A stretch of DNA of 64,000 nucleotides from Caenimonas soli (GCF_013155545.1 NZ_JABJVV010000002.1:1-64000), one strand, 5' to 3'; shown: positions 45,092 to 54,620, counted from the first letter of the stretch. Notes: generated from the sequence alone by a model not told the origin. A program made the numbers and translations.

Positions 45092-46774
45092 ATGAAGCAT
45101 TTGTTGAATCTTCTGGCGGCCATCGCGCTGCTGGTCTGGGGAACCCATCTAGTTCGAACCGGCATCCTGAGGGTGTTCGGCACGAACCTGCGCAACGTAC
45201 TGGCGCACAGCGCCGCCAATCGTTGGACCGCGGCCATCTCCGGCCTGGGCGTCACGGCCCTGGTGCAGTCAAGCACCGCCACCGCCCTCATCGTTTCCTC
45301 CTTCGTCGGCCAGGGGCTGGCCAGCCTGCCCCTGGCCCTGGCGGTGATGCTGGGCGCCGACGTGGGCACCAGCCTGATGGCCGTGGTGTTCTCGTTCGAC
45401 CTGTCCTGGCTGTCGCCCCTCTTCATCTTCGTGGGTGTGGTGCTGTTTCTCTCACGCCAGACCAACCCGGTGGGCCGCATCGGCCGCATCCTGATCGGCC
45501 TGGGCCTGATGCTGCTGGCGCTGCGGCTGGTGGCCGCATCTACCGAAATCATGACCCAGTCGCCGGCCGTGAAGGCGCTCCTGGGCTCCATCACCAGCGA
45601 GCTGCTGCTGGAGATCACGGTCGGCGCCTTCCTGTCCGTGGTCGCCTATTCGAGCCTGGCGATCGTGCTGCTGACGGCGACGATGGCGGCTTCCGGCTTG
45701 ATACCGCTGGAACCGGCGCTGGGGCTGGTGCTGGGCGCCAACCTCGGAAGCGGCCTGCTGGCCGTGCTGACCACCGCCAAGTCGGCGGTCGAAGTGCGGC
45801 AGGTGCCCCTGGGCAATTTCGTCTTCAAGGCCGTGGGCGTCGTAATCGCGATTCCCCTGGTCGGCTTGTGGCTGCGTTATGCCCGGCCCTACGTGCAGGA
45901 CCGCGCGACGGTGGTCGTGCTGTTCCACCTCAGTTTCAACCTGATGGTCGCCGTGCTGTTCATCGGGCTCACCAGCTTCGTGGCCCGCGTGGTGACCCAA
46001 TGGCTGCCCAAACCGGACAAGACCCTGGTGGCCGGCCGCCCGCACCATCTCGATCCTTCCGCCCTGGCCACCCCCTCGCTCGCGATCTCCTGCGCGGCGC
46101 GCGAAGCCTTGCATCAGGCCGACGTGGTCGAGACCATGATGGTCGGCATGCTGACGGTGATCAAGAACAACGACCTGGCCCTGGCGCAGAAGCTGCGCCA
46201 GCTCGATGACGACGTCGACGAGCTCTACTCCGCGATCAAGTACTACCTGACCAAGATCTCGCGCGAGGCCCTGGGCGAGGAGGAAAGCCGGCGCTGGACC
46301 GACATCATCAGCTTCACCATCAACATGGAGCAGATCGGCGACATCATCGAGCGCATCCTGATCGACATCGAAGACAAGAAGATCAAGAAGGGCCGCAGTT
46401 TCTCGGCCGCGGGCATGGCCGAAATCTGCGAGCTGCATGCGCGGCTGATCGACAACCTGCGGCTGGGCATGAGCGTGTTCCTCAACGGCTCGGTGCGCGA
46501 CGCGCAAAAGCTGCTCGAGGAGAAGGCGCGCTTTCGCGACCTGGAGCGCGCCTATGCCTCAACGCACCTGACGCGGCTGTCGGGCAACACCATGCAGAGC
46601 ATAGAAACCAGCTCGCTGCACATCGACCTGATCAGCGACCTCAAGCGCATCAACTCGCACATCTGCTCGATCGCCTACCCGATCCTCGACTCCGCCGGTG
46701 CGCTGGCACCCAACAGGCTGCGGCAGCAATCGCTGTCCGAAGGACCGCCTAGTGTGTCTCAGGCTCGGTCTTGA
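45092..46774 (+). CDS. Na/Pi cotransporter family protein with PhoU-like tail
   Basis: 560 residues. The first about 320 residues hold two inverted Na/Pi-cotransporter repeats (VTALVQSSTATALIVSSFVG with the QSS motif, then VVAYSSLAIVLLTATMAASG). The C-terminal about 220 residues are helical and PhoU-like (LRQLDDDVDELYSAIKYYLT). Such proteins take up or export phosphate at the inner membrane; no pst or pho genes are near. TATAGT at 45073-45078 could be the -10, leaving a very short leader. The end overlaps the convergent response regulator by 26 bases. Confidence 0.88.
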   Translation: MKHLLNLLAAIALLVWGTHLVRTGILRVFGTNLRNVLAHSAANRWTAAISGLGVTALVQSSTATALIVSSFVGQGLASLPLALAVMLGADVGTSLMAVVFSFDLSWLSPLFIFVGVVLFLSRQTNPVGRIGRILIGLGLMLLALRLVAASTEIMTQSPAVKALLGSITSELLLEITVGAFLSVVAYSSLAIVLLTATMAASGLIPLEPALGLVLGANLGSGLLAVLTTAKSAVEVRQVPLGNFVFKAVGVVIAIPLVGLWLRYARPYVQDRATVVVLFHLSFNLMVAVLFIGLTSFVARVVTQWLPKPDKTLVAGRPHHLDPSALATPSLAISCAAREALHQADVVETMMVGMLTVIKNNDLALAQKLRQLDDDVDELYSAIKYYLTKISREALGEEESRRWTDIISFTINMEQIGDIIERILIDIEDKKIKKGRSFSAAGMAEICELHARLIDNLRLGMSVFLNGSVRDAQKLLEEKARFRDLERAYASTHLTRLSGNTMQSIETSSLHIDLISDLKRINSHICSIAYPILDSAGALAPNRLRQQSLSEGPPSVSQARS

Positions 46775-47141
46775 CGCGCTCTCTCACGCAGTAATCCACC
46801 AGCGCGTCGATCTCGGTGGACTTGTCGAATACCGCATCGGCGCCCAGCTGGGCGCAGCGCCAACGGACATCGCTGGTCGCGTGATTGCTCAGAACCACCA
46901 TCTTCTGCGTCGGGCGCCGGAGGCGGCAGGCTTCGAGGATGTTCAGCCCACTGCCCTCCTTGAGGAAAAGGTCGATGATGGCCAAGTCCCAGTACGCATC
47001 GTTCTGGGCCAGCCACTTCTTTCCTTCATGCTCGGTCTCGGCCGTTCCCACGGCTTCGATCAGCGCCAGTTCCTGCAGAGTCTCGATGAGGTTCTCGCGA
47101 ATCGTCGGACTGTCCTCGACGATATAGGCTCGAAACGTCAT
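46749..47141 (-). CDS. Single-domain response regulator
   Basis: 130 residues forming one receiver domain. The acidic pair is Glu9/Asp10 (YIVEDS), the phospho-accepting Asp57 is in LAIIDLFLKEGSG, and the switch Ser and Lys are in VVLSNHATS and VFDKS. It has no output domain and no kinase beside it, so it probably acts by protein contact or phosphorelay. The ATG at 47141 gives the normal first strand. Confidence 0.9.
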   Translation of the reverse strand: MTFRAYIVEDSPTIRENLIETLQELALIEAVGTAETEHEGKKWLAQNDAYWDLAIIDLFLKEGSGLNILEACRLRRPTQKMVVLSNHATSDVRWRCAQLGADAVFDKSTEIDALVDYCVRERVKTEPETH

Positions 47142-47280
47142 GCATTCTCCATTTGATGACCCGCCCAGCTTACGCCGTGTCACAGGTCTTTGCTCATTGG
47201 AGACAATCTACCGCCGCCCCTTCGCCCAAGGTGCAAGCCCCTAGGCCAAGCACCTGTAGGAGAGTTCGCTCATCCTGAGT

Positions 47281-48063
47281 TCAAGTGCTGAGGATCAGCG
47301 CGGCTTCCAGCGTGAATTCGTCACGCTGCATCCGTCGTGCGACCTCCTCGGGCCGCATGAGCCTGAACTGGGCGACCTCGCCATCCTGGTTGGTGGGCGC
47401 CACACCGCTGGGGACCACGCAGCTATACCAGTCCAGGTATTCGACGATATAGCCCGCACTGCTTTCATCGCTGGGCCTGCGGGTCAGCATGCGGCCCCGG
47501 TATCGCAGCTGCTCGATCTGGGAAAGACGCAGGCCGGCCTCTTCCCAGGTCTCCCGCTCCAGCGCCTGTTCCATCGAATCCGATGCCGGGATCATTCCAC
47601 CCATCAGCGTGTCCCACAGGCCCGGGTCGTTCGGCTTGGTGAGCGAGCGTTGCTGCAACCAATGCCCGCCATCCGGCGAGATGCCTGCAAGGTGCACGGC
47701 GAAGGTCGTGATTCCGAGAGGTCTGACGACGGCGCGTTCGACGGTGCCGAGCTTGCGCCCTTCGCCGTCGGTTACCGCTAGCTGCTCGTCGCGCCAGACA
47801 TGCGCGACGCCCGCCTCGCGCATGGCCAGGGCGACTTGCCGCAGGCTGGCCGTGAGTTCGCCCTGGATCCGCCAGCCCTGTTCGCCGCCATTCACCGCCG
47901 GTTCGACCAGGCCTGCGCCCATCGGCACAGCGGCAAGAAAGTCGGGCTCCACGGAGCCGATGCGGGCATCGCCGGTCCACAGCGGCACGCGCGGCTTGCG
48001 CGGCGGCTGGTCGGCGCGGGCGCGCTGTGCCGCCAGCCAGCCGGCGGGAACCACCAGGCTCAC
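47281..48063 (-). CDS. Nudix hydrolase with N-terminal DUF4743-like domain
   Basis: 260 residues. The Nudix box reads GGMIPASDSMEQALERETWEEAG, with the REx2EE-type core in ERETWEEAG. The N-terminal half (ELTASLRQVALAMREAGVAH, FAVHLAGISPDGGHWLQQRS) matches the domain found in thiamine-pyrophosphokinase-linked Nudix proteins of the Tnr3/DUF4743 group, so thiamine-phosphate or related diphosphates are possible substrates; this is inference. The GTG start at 48063 overlaps the stop of the quinone reductase gene (GTGA), so the two are translationally coupled. Confidence 0.87.
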   Translation of the reverse strand: MSLVVPAGWLAAQRARADQPPRKPRVPLWTGDARIGSVEPDFLAAVPMGAGLVEPAVNGGEQGWRIQGELTASLRQVALAMREAGVAHVWRDEQLAVTDGEGRKLGTVERAVVRPLGITTFAVHLAGISPDGGHWLQQRSLTKPNDPGLWDTLMGGMIPASDSMEQALERETWEEAGLRLSQIEQLRYRGRMLTRRPSDESSAGYIVEYLDWYSCVVPSGVAPTNQDGEVAQFRLMRPEEVARRMQRDEFTLEAALILST

Positions 48064-49043
48064 AGCGTGAGGATGGTGGAACCGGTGGTCTTGCGCGCTT
48101 CCAGGTCACGGTGGGCTTGTTGCACCTGCTCCAGCGGATGGCGCTGGTCGATGCGGATCTTGACCTTGCCGCTGCCCACGGCTTCGAACAAATCGTCGGC
48201 CATGGCCTGCGTGATCTCGCGCGTGACAATGTGGGAGAACAGCGTCTGGCGCGTCACGTAGATCGAGCCCTTGGCGGCCAGCAGCCCCACCGAAAACGGC
48301 GCAGGCGGGCCGGAGGCGGCGCCGAAGCTGGCCATCAGGCCGAACGGCTGCAGGCAGTCCAGCGACTTGTCCCAGGTGTCCTTGCCGACCGAGTCGTACA
48401 CCACCTTCACGCCGCGCCCGCCGGTGATGTCCTTGACGCGGGCCAGGAAGTCTTCCTTGGCGTAGTTGATGACGTGCGCCGCGCCATGCTCCTTGGCCAG
48501 CGCGCATTTGGCGTCGGAGCCCGCGGTGCCAATCAGTTGCAGCCCCATCGCGCGTGCCCACTGGCAGGCGATCAGGCCGACACCGCCCGCGGCGGCGTGG
48601 AACAGCACGAAGTCGCCTTCCTTCAGGCCGCCCTGGGGCAGGGTTCTCTTGAGAAGGTATTGCGCCGTCAGGCCCTTGAGCATCATGGCCGCGCCGGTGT
48701 CGAAATCGATGCCGTCGGGCAGCTTGCACACGCACTTGGCGGGCATCACACGCAGCTCGCAATAGCTGCCGGGCGGCTGGCTGGCGTAGGCGGCGCGGTC
48801 ACCGGGCTTGAGGTGGGTGACACCAGCGCCCACCGCTTCGACCACACCCGCGGCTTCCATGCCCAGCGATGCCGGCATCGGCAGCTGGTACAGGCCGGTG
48901 CGGTGATAGACGTCGATGAAGTTCAGGCCGATCGCGTGATGCCGGATGCGGATTTCGCCGGGCCCGGGATCGCCCACTTTCACGTCGACGATCTTCAATT
49001 GCTCGGGGCCGCCGTGCTGCTCGATTTGGACTGCTTTGCTCAT
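48060..49043 (-). CDS. NADPH:quinone oxidoreductase (zeta-crystallin/MDR family)
   Basis: 327 residues of the zinc-free medium-chain dehydrogenase type. It has IGLNFIDVYHRTGLYQLPMP, MLKGLTAQYLLKRT, and the NADPH motif HAAAGGVGLIACQWA. The wording matches bacterial QOR (qor/QorA). It reduces quinones with NADPH. A GAGGAAATC site precedes the ATG at 49043. It is co-transcribed with the Nudix gene and divergent from an EamA transporter. Confidence 0.92.
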   Translation of the reverse strand: MSKAVQIEQHGGPEQLKIVDVKVGDPGPGEIRIRHHAIGLNFIDVYHRTGLYQLPMPASLGMEAAGVVEAVGAGVTHLKPGDRAAYASQPPGSYCELRVMPAKCVCKLPDGIDFDTGAAMMLKGLTAQYLLKRTLPQGGLKEGDFVLFHAAAGGVGLIACQWARAMGLQLIGTAGSDAKCALAKEHGAAHVINYAKEDFLARVKDITGGRGVKVVYDSVGKDTWDKSLDCLQPFGLMASFGAASGPPAPFSVGLLAAKGSIYVTRQTLFSHIVTREITQAMADDLFEAVGSGKVKIRIDQRHPLEQVQQAHRDLEARKTTGSTILTL

Positions 49044-49139
49044 GATTTCCTCGCGAAGGTCAGGCGCGCATCCTGCCATGAAACTGCAAGCCTTGCCTCA
49101 GCCAATCCATCGGTAAGGCTATACAGTGCCGGGTTCCCC

Positions 49140-50039
49140 ATGGACCAACGCCTCAACCTCAGAACCGCCTTCGTGCTGACCATTCCGCCGCTGCTGTGGG
49201 CGGGCAATGCCGTCGTGGGGCGCCTGGTCACTGAACTGGTGCCGCCGGTCACGCTGAACTTCCTGCGCTGGGCACTTGCCTTCGTGCTGCTGCTGCCGCT
49301 CGCCGGCTGGGTGCTGCGGCGGGGCAGCGGCCTGTGGCAGAACTGGCGCCGCTTCGCGCTGCTCGGCCTGCTGGGTGTGGGCTGCTACAACGCGCTGCTG
49401 TATCTGGCGCTCAAGACCTCCACGCCGCTGAACGTGACCCTGGTCGCCGCCAGTTCGCCGGTATGGATGCTGGGCATAGGCGCACTTTTCTTCCGCCAGC
49501 GCATCACCTCGCGCCAAATGACGGGCGCCGTGCTGTCCATTGCCGGCGTGCTGTTGGTGCTTGGCCGCGGCGACTGGCAGCTGTTGCTGCAAATGCGGCT
49601 GGTTCCCGGCGACTTGTACGTGCTGCTGGCCACCGCCGCCTGGGCGTTCTACAGCTGGCTGCTGATCCGCCCGGGCGATCCGTCCCAGATCCGTGGTGAC
49701 TGGGCCGCCTTCCTCATGGCGCAGGTGGTGCTGGGGCTGGGCTGGTCCGGGCTGTTCGCCGCGGGGGAATGGGCGACGGGTGACACCCACATCCAGTGGG
49801 GCTGGCCGCTGGCCGCCGCGCTGGTCTATGTCGCCATAGGCCCGGCCATCCTGGCCTATCGCTGCTGGGGCATCGGCGTGCAGCGTGTGGGGCCCAACAT
49901 CGCCGGCTTCTTCGTCAACCTCACACCCCTGTTCGCGGCCGTGCTGTCGGCGGCGTTTCTCGGCGAGTTGCCCCACCTGTACCACGCCGTCGCCTTCGTG
50001 CTGATCGTGGGCGGGATCGTGGTGTCGTCGCGCCGGTAG
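49140..50039 (+). CDS. EamA/DMT-family transporter
   Basis: 299 residues with about ten membrane segments and the two EamA repeats (PPLLWAGNAVVGRLVTELVP and AAWAFYSWLLIRPG as repeat starts). Members export amino acids or metabolites; the substrate cannot be read. A TATACA element ends about 20 bases before the ATG, so the leader is very short. Its stop is one base from that of the convergent SDR-like gene. Confidence 0.88.
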   Translation: MDQRLNLRTAFVLTIPPLLWAGNAVVGRLVTELVPPVTLNFLRWALAFVLLLPLAGWVLRRGSGLWQNWRRFALLGLLGVGCYNALLYLALKTSTPLNVTLVAASSPVWMLGIGALFFRQRITSRQMTGAVLSIAGVLLVLGRGDWQLLLQMRLVPGDLYVLLATAAWAFYSWLLIRPGDPSQIRGDWAAFLMAQVVLGLGWSGLFAAGEWATGDTHIQWGWPLAAALVYVAIGPAILAYRCWGIGVQRVGPNIAGFFVNLTPLFAAVLSAAFLGELPHLYHAVAFVLIVGGIVVSSRR

Positions 50040-50040
50040 C

Positions 50041-50838
50041 TCAGTAAGTCCCGGGGTAGGCGCCGCCGTCGGTCAGGATGTTCTGGCCGGTGATGTAGCC
50101 CGCATGCTGGCTGCACAGGAATGCACAGGCCGCGCCGAACTCCTCGGCGGTGCCGAAGCGGCGAGCCGGTATATTGCCGCGCCGCGCGTCCATCACCACC
50201 TCCAGGGACTGGCCGGCCTTCTGGGCCGCGCCCGCCATCGTCACCTTCAGCCGGTCGGTCTCGAACGAGCCGGGCAGCAGGTTGTTGATCGTCACGTTGG
50301 CCGAAGCCAGCTTCGAAGTGCGGGCCACCCCGGCCACGAAGCCCGTCAGGCCGCTGCGGGCGCCGTTCGACAGCCCCAGGACGTCGATCGGAGCCTTCAC
50401 CGAACTCGAGGTGATGTTGACGACGCGCCCGAAGCCGCGAGCCGCCATGCCGTCCACCGTCGCCTTGATCAGCTCGATCGGCGTGAGCATGTTGGCGTCG
50501 ACGGCCTTGAGCCAGACGTCGCGGTCCCATTCGCGGAAGTCGCCCGGGGGCGGCCCGCCGGCATTGGTCACCACGATGTCGAACTCGCGGTGCTTCTCGA
50601 ACACCTTGGCCCGCCCTTCGGCGGTGGTGATGTCCGCGGCCACGTGTTGTACCGCGGTATCGGTGGGCCTTCCCGGGTCGGCGAGGAGTTTCATGACGGC
50701 GGCCTCCAGCGCTTCCGCACCCCGCGCCACCAACACCACGTGCACGCCCTCGCGCACCAGCGCCTGCGCGCAGCCAAAGCCCAACCCCTTGCTGGCCCCG
50801 CACACCAGCGCCCATTTGCCTGCGATACCAAAGTCCAT
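50041..50838 (-). CDS. SDR-like protein lacking the canonical catalytic Tyr/Lys
   Basis: 265 residues. The cofactor loop GASKGLG is at 14-20 and NAG is in VVTNAGGPPPG. At the active-site helix the sequence is LGLSNGARSGLTGF, so the usual YxxxK becomes SxxxR. This matches the SDR subgroup described as keeping the fold but not the catalytic tetrad. It may bind cofactor without classical dehydrogenase chemistry, or use other residues. It is often labelled 3-oxoacyl-ACP reductase; that activity is doubtful here. Confidence 0.86.
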   Translation of the reverse strand: MDFGIAGKWALVCGASKGLGFGCAQALVREGVHVVLVARGAEALEAAVMKLLADPGRPTDTAVQHVAADITTAEGRAKVFEKHREFDIVVTNAGGPPPGDFREWDRDVWLKAVDANMLTPIELIKATVDGMAARGFGRVVNITSSSVKAPIDVLGLSNGARSGLTGFVAGVARTSKLASANVTINNLLPGSFETDRLKVTMAGAAQKAGQSLEVVMDARRGNIPARRFGTAEEFGAACAFLCSQHAGYITGQNILTDGGAYPGTY

Positions 50839-50871
50839 ACAATTCCTTACTGATCAGAAAGACCCAGAACC

Positions 50872-51474
50872 ATGATAAGTGCAGGATCGACATCGGCGAG
50901 GAAGATGGGGTATTGGGCCTGCGGGCTGCTGGTGCTTTTGGCCGGGGCTGCCCAGGCGCAGGGCGAGGCCGCCATCATGAAACGCGCTGCGGACTTGCGC
51001 GAAGCGCCGGCGGAATCGGCACGCGCCGTGGCAGCGCTGGCGGCGCAGTCGCCGGTCACCCGGCTGGGCGAGCGCCGCGGCCCCTGGATCGAGGTACGCA
51101 GCGGCGCGGGCGCGACCGGCTGGGTTCACATGTTCGACGTCGGACCTGCCGACGGTTCCGCCTCCGGCGGCAATGCAGCCACGGGAGCATTGCGGGGCCT
51201 CACCAACCTGTTCAGCAAAAGCGGTAACCAGCGCGTGGTGACGCCCACGGCGACCATCGGCATTCGCGGGCTCGGGGCGGAAGACCTGGCCCAGGCCACA
51301 CCCAACATGCAGGCCGTGGGCCAGATGGAAGCCCTGCGCCAAGGCGAGCGGCAAGCCCGCGAATTCGCACGCGAAGCCGCGCTGGCCACCGTCGACGTGC
51401 CCGCGCTGCCCGCCGCGCCCCGGCCGGCATCCACCGGCCACGCCGCGCCGGGCAACCCGGAGCAAGCCCAATGA
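50872..51474 (+). CDS. Periplasmic SH3-domain protein
   Basis: 200 residues. A signal peptide (GLLVLLAGAAQA) is followed by a bacterial SH3-like domain (RAADLREAPAESARAVAAL, GERRGPWIEVRSGAGATGWV). The Ala/Pro-rich tail contains IGIRGLGAEDLAQA and a charged helix. SH3b domains often bind peptidoglycan or partner proteins. The stop overlaps the start of the M48 peptidase (ATGA), implying joint function. Confidence 0.82.
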   Translation: MISAGSTSARKMGYWACGLLVLLAGAAQAQGEAAIMKRAADLREAPAESARAVAALAAQSPVTRLGERRGPWIEVRSGAGATGWVHMFDVGPADGSASGGNAATGALRGLTNLFSKSGNQRVVTPTATIGIRGLGAEDLAQATPNMQAVGQMEALRQGERQAREFAREAALATVDVPALPAAPRPASTGHAAPGNPEQAQ

Positions 51475-52376
51475 AAACCCAGATGCGCGCATACGCAGCC
51501 GCCGTATTGATCATTGCCATCCCTGGCGCCTTTGCGCAGAACAAGGCGCTCAGTATGCTGAACTCGCTGGTGGGCGGCCAGCTTCCGACGGCGCCCGCTG
51601 CGCCGTTGCCGACCAACGGCGCAGCGGCCGGCGGCGACTTGCTCCAGCTGCTGTCGCAAAGCCAGGGCCAGATCGACGAGGCCAAGGAGATCGAGATCGG
51701 CCGGCAACTCGCTGCCGTTCTGCTCGGAAGCAAGCCGCTGCACCCGGACATGGCGCTGCAGCGCTATGTCAATCGGCTGGGCCGCTGGATCAGCCTGCAG
51801 TCGTCGCGTCCGCAGCTGCCCTGGAGCTTCGCCGTCCTGGACGACCCCGGCTTCAATGCCTTCGCCGCGCCGGGGGGCTACATCTTCGTCACCAAGGGCC
51901 TGGTGGATCGCATGGACGAAGCCGAACTCGCCGGCATCCTGGCACACGAGATCACGCACGTCGTTGACCGGCACCACCTCAACGCCTTGCGCGTCAAGGC
52001 GCGCGCCGGCCTGGTCACCCAATTGCTGGCGGCGCAGTTGAAGAACAACATGGGCGGCGCGGTGTCGGCCCAGATGCTGGCGCTGGGGCGCAACCTGTAT
52101 TCCAGCGGCCTGGATCAAGGCGACGAGTTCGATGCCGACCGCAACGGCGTAGCCCTGGCCACGCGCGCCGGTTTCGATCCCTACGGCCTGGCCTCGGTAC
52201 TGCAGCAGTTGCGCACCGCCGCGCCCGAGGATCCGCTATTCAGCCTGTCCCTCAGCACGCACCCGCCGGCGCAGCAGCGCCTGGACCAGTTGGCCGGTGC
52301 CATGGGGAGCCGACTGGATGCCTACTCCGGCAAACCGGCCGTGAGCGTGGCCCATCGGCTGGGCGGAAGGCGCTGA
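51471..52376 (+). CDS. Periplasmic M48-family metalloprotease
   Basis: 301 residues with a signal peptide (AVLIIAIPGAFA). The zinc motif HEITH is at 159-163 and the third ligand Glu lies in DEFDADRNG; GGYIFVTKGLVDRM precedes the helix. This is the BepA/YfgC/LoiP type of soluble periplasmic M48 enzyme, without the membrane spans of HtpX and without a TPR domain. It probably takes part in envelope protein quality control together with the coupled SH3 protein. It converges on an EamA gene with 3 bases between stops. Confidence 0.9.
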   Translation: MKTQMRAYAAAVLIIAIPGAFAQNKALSMLNSLVGGQLPTAPAAPLPTNGAAAGGDLLQLLSQSQGQIDEAKEIEIGRQLAAVLLGSKPLHPDMALQRYVNRLGRWISLQSSRPQLPWSFAVLDDPGFNAFAAPGGYIFVTKGLVDRMDEAELAGILAHEITHVVDRHHLNALRVKARAGLVTQLLAAQLKNNMGGAVSAQMLALGRNLYSSGLDQGDEFDADRNGVALATRAGFDPYGLASVLQQLRTAAPEDPLFSLSLSTHPPAQQRLDQLAGAMGSRLDAYSGKPAVSVAHRLGGRR

Positions 52377-52379
52377 CGT

Positions 52380-53282
52380 TCAGCGGCTGCGGCTGCGGCT
52401 GAACACGAAGATCCCGGCAATCACCAGCACCGTTCCCACGGCCACCCAAGCCGTGAACGGCTCGCCCAGTATCAGCACGCCCAAGAGGATGGTCGTAAGC
52501 GGGCCGATCATTCCGGTCTGCGCCGACAAGGCGGGACCGATGCGCTCTATGGCCATCATGACCATCAACACCGGCGCGGCCGTGCACAACGTGGCGTTGA
52601 GCACCGACAGCCATATCACCTGCGGCGCGACCTCCAGGGCCGCCCCGAGCGGGCGCAGTACCGCGAACTGCAGCAGGCAGCACAGGCAAGCCACCGAGGT
52701 CGCCAATCCCACCAGTCGCAAAGACCCCAGCCGCTGCACCAATTCACCGCTGTACACCAGGTAGATGGCGTAGGTGACAGCGCTGGCGAGCACCAGCAGC
52801 GTGCCCAGCGCCGCCTGGCCGCCTTGCAACTGGACCTCGTGGCCGAACACCACGATCACGCCGCAATAGCTGATAGCCATGCCAACGAACTGCATAGGCC
52901 GGAAAGTCTTGCGGTACAGCAGCCAGCCCAGGAGCAGCACCAGCGTGGGATTGATGTAGAGGATCAGGCGCTCGAGCGATGCGGTGATGTACTGCAGGCC
53001 CAGGAAGTCGAGAAAGCTGGAGAGGTAGTAGCCGGTGAAGCCCAGGCCGATCACACCCAGCCAGTCCCGCCCCGACAGCGGCGGCTTGCCGCGGCTGGCC
53101 CACCACGCCATCACCAGGAAGATGGGCAGCGCGAACAGCATGCGGTACATGATCAGCGTGACCGCATCCACGCCATAGCGGTAGGCCAGCTTGACGATGA
53201 TCGCCTTGCCGCTGAACGCGATAGCGCCGAACACGGCCAGTGCCAGGCCGGGCACGAGGCTTCGTTCGGGCAGCTGGCTCAA
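52380..53282 (-). CDS. EamA/DMT-family transporter (RhaT/YdcZ-like group)
   Basis: 300 residues with about ten membrane segments (ALAVFGAIAFSGKAIIVKLA, GVIGLGFTGYYLSSF, LTTILLGVLILGEPF). The frame is open well upstream through the DUF3422 gene; the start is taken as TTG at 53282, which overlaps the DUF3422 stop as TTGA. A GTG at 53255 is an alternative. Coupling to DUF3422 is implied. Substrate unknown. Confidence 0.85.
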   Translation of the reverse strand: MSQLPERSLVPGLALAVFGAIAFSGKAIIVKLAYRYGVDAVTLIMYRMLFALPIFLVMAWWASRGKPPLSGRDWLGVIGLGFTGYYLSSFLDFLGLQYITASLERLILYINPTLVLLLGWLLYRKTFRPMQFVGMAISYCGVIVVFGHEVQLQGGQAALGTLLVLASAVTYAIYLVYSGELVQRLGSLRLVGLATSVACLCCLLQFAVLRPLGAALEVAPQVIWLSVLNATLCTAAPVLMVMMAIERIGPALSAQTGMIGPLTTILLGVLILGEPFTAWVAVGTVLVIAGIFVFSRSRSR

Positions 53283-54574
53283 TCGTTGAATACCTTGGAA
53301 TGCAGCCGGCGCAGCGACCACCACACGGCGAACGCGACCACGGGAATCGCGACGGCGGCGGTGCTCTCCGCGCTCCAGGGCCAGCCCAGGCCCTGCGCAC
53401 CTTTGGCGAGGTAGCTGACCAGCCCCACGGTGTAGTAGGTGATGGCCGCCACGGACAGGCCCTCCACCGTCGCCTGCAGCTTGAGCTGCAGGCCCTGGCG
53501 CGTGTTCATCGCTGCCAACAGTGCCTGGCTGCTTTGCTGCTGCTCGATCTCGACGCGCGTGCGCAGCAGGTTGCTGATGCGCGAGACGCGCTGCGACAGC
53601 GCATCCTGGCGCCGGGTGGCCCATTCGCAGGTGGCGCGGGCGGGCGACAGCCGTCGATCCATGAATTCGCCGATGGTCTGCAGGCCCGCCAAACGCGACT
53701 CGGCGATGTCGGCGATGCGGCGATCCACCAGTTCGAAATAGGCGGAGCTTGCCGAAAAGCGCGAGTGCGTGCCTGCGTACTGGCTCTCCACCTGGCCGGC
53801 CAGCTTGGTCAGGCGGTCCAGCAGCTGCGGCTCCTCGTGGCGCCCGGCGACGCGGATAGCGCCCGCCAGCTCCGCCAGTTCGCGCTCGGCAAAAGCCAGC
53901 ACCGAGGCCGCTTCGCGCGCCGCCGGCAACCCGAGCAGCGCCGCCATGCGATAAGTGTCGATCTCCAGCAGCCGCTGCACCAGCCGGCCGAGGCGCCTCG
54001 GCGCGATGCTGCCGGCCAGCAACACCATGCGCGAGAAGCCGTCTGCGTGGATTGCAAAGTCGGTGTAGACCTCGCCGTGGCCATCGGCCACCGTGGAGGC
54101 GACCAGGGTCTCCTCGTTCAACACATGCTTGACCAGGGAGTTGCTGCCCAAGGCCTGGGTGGGCAGCACCCACAGGTGCATGCTGGCCAGGCACTGGCCC
54201 GGCAGCTGCCCGAGCCACTCGTTCGGCACGGCATCCAGCGCCGTGACGGGCTCGCGCTCGCCGAAGCCGTCGGCCTCGATCGGCCGCGAGAAGCTCCAGG
54301 TGACGAATTCGGTGTGCAGTTCCCAGCGAACGCGAAACGCGCCCAGGTCCATGCGGATGTGCGTCGATTGCGCATCGGGCTGCGGCAGGTGGTGGTCGCG
54401 CAGCAGTGCGGCCACATGGGCCCGGCTGGCCTCCCGCTCCTGGGCATCGCCCACCATCACCATGTGCGAGATCGCCAGCGGTGCGCTCATGGCCTCGGGC
54501 GGTCGGGCGTGGATTTCGTTGTGCAGCGCCACGCGCTGCGGATGCGGCGTCGGCCGGCTTCTCTTCATTTGCAT
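53279..54574 (-). CDS. DUF3422 membrane protein
   Basis: 431 residues. The family start ALHNEIHARPPEAM, VTWSFSRPIEADGF, and two C-terminal membrane segments (LSVAAITYYTVGLVSYLAKG and VAIPVVAFAVWWSL) are present. DUF3422 proteins are conserved in alpha- and betaproteobacteria and of unknown function; the large N-terminal part is probably cytoplasmic. The ATG at 54574 has an AGGG site. It is coupled to the EamA gene that follows. Confidence 0.87.
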   Translation of the reverse strand: MQMKRSRPTPHPQRVALHNEIHARPPEAMSAPLAISHMVMVGDAQEREASRAHVAALLRDHHLPQPDAQSTHIRMDLGAFRVRWELHTEFVTWSFSRPIEADGFGEREPVTALDAVPNEWLGQLPGQCLASMHLWVLPTQALGSNSLVKHVLNEETLVASTVADGHGEVYTDFAIHADGFSRMVLLAGSIAPRRLGRLVQRLLEIDTYRMAALLGLPAAREAASVLAFAERELAELAGAIRVAGRHEEPQLLDRLTKLAGQVESQYAGTHSRFSASSAYFELVDRRIADIAESRLAGLQTIGEFMDRRLSPARATCEWATRRQDALSQRVSRISNLLRTRVEIEQQQSSQALLAAMNTRQGLQLKLQATVEGLSVAAITYYTVGLVSYLAKGAQGLGWPWSAESTAAVAIPVVAFAVWWSLRRLHSKVFND

Positions 54575-54620
54575 GCGTTCCCTCGAAGCCCGCCATTGTC
54601 GCCCAGCGCGGGGGCAACGA

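Noticed and set aside
47142..47280. Possible small RNA or tRNA in the 139-base gap
   Set aside because: No cloverleaf, promoter or terminator could be found.
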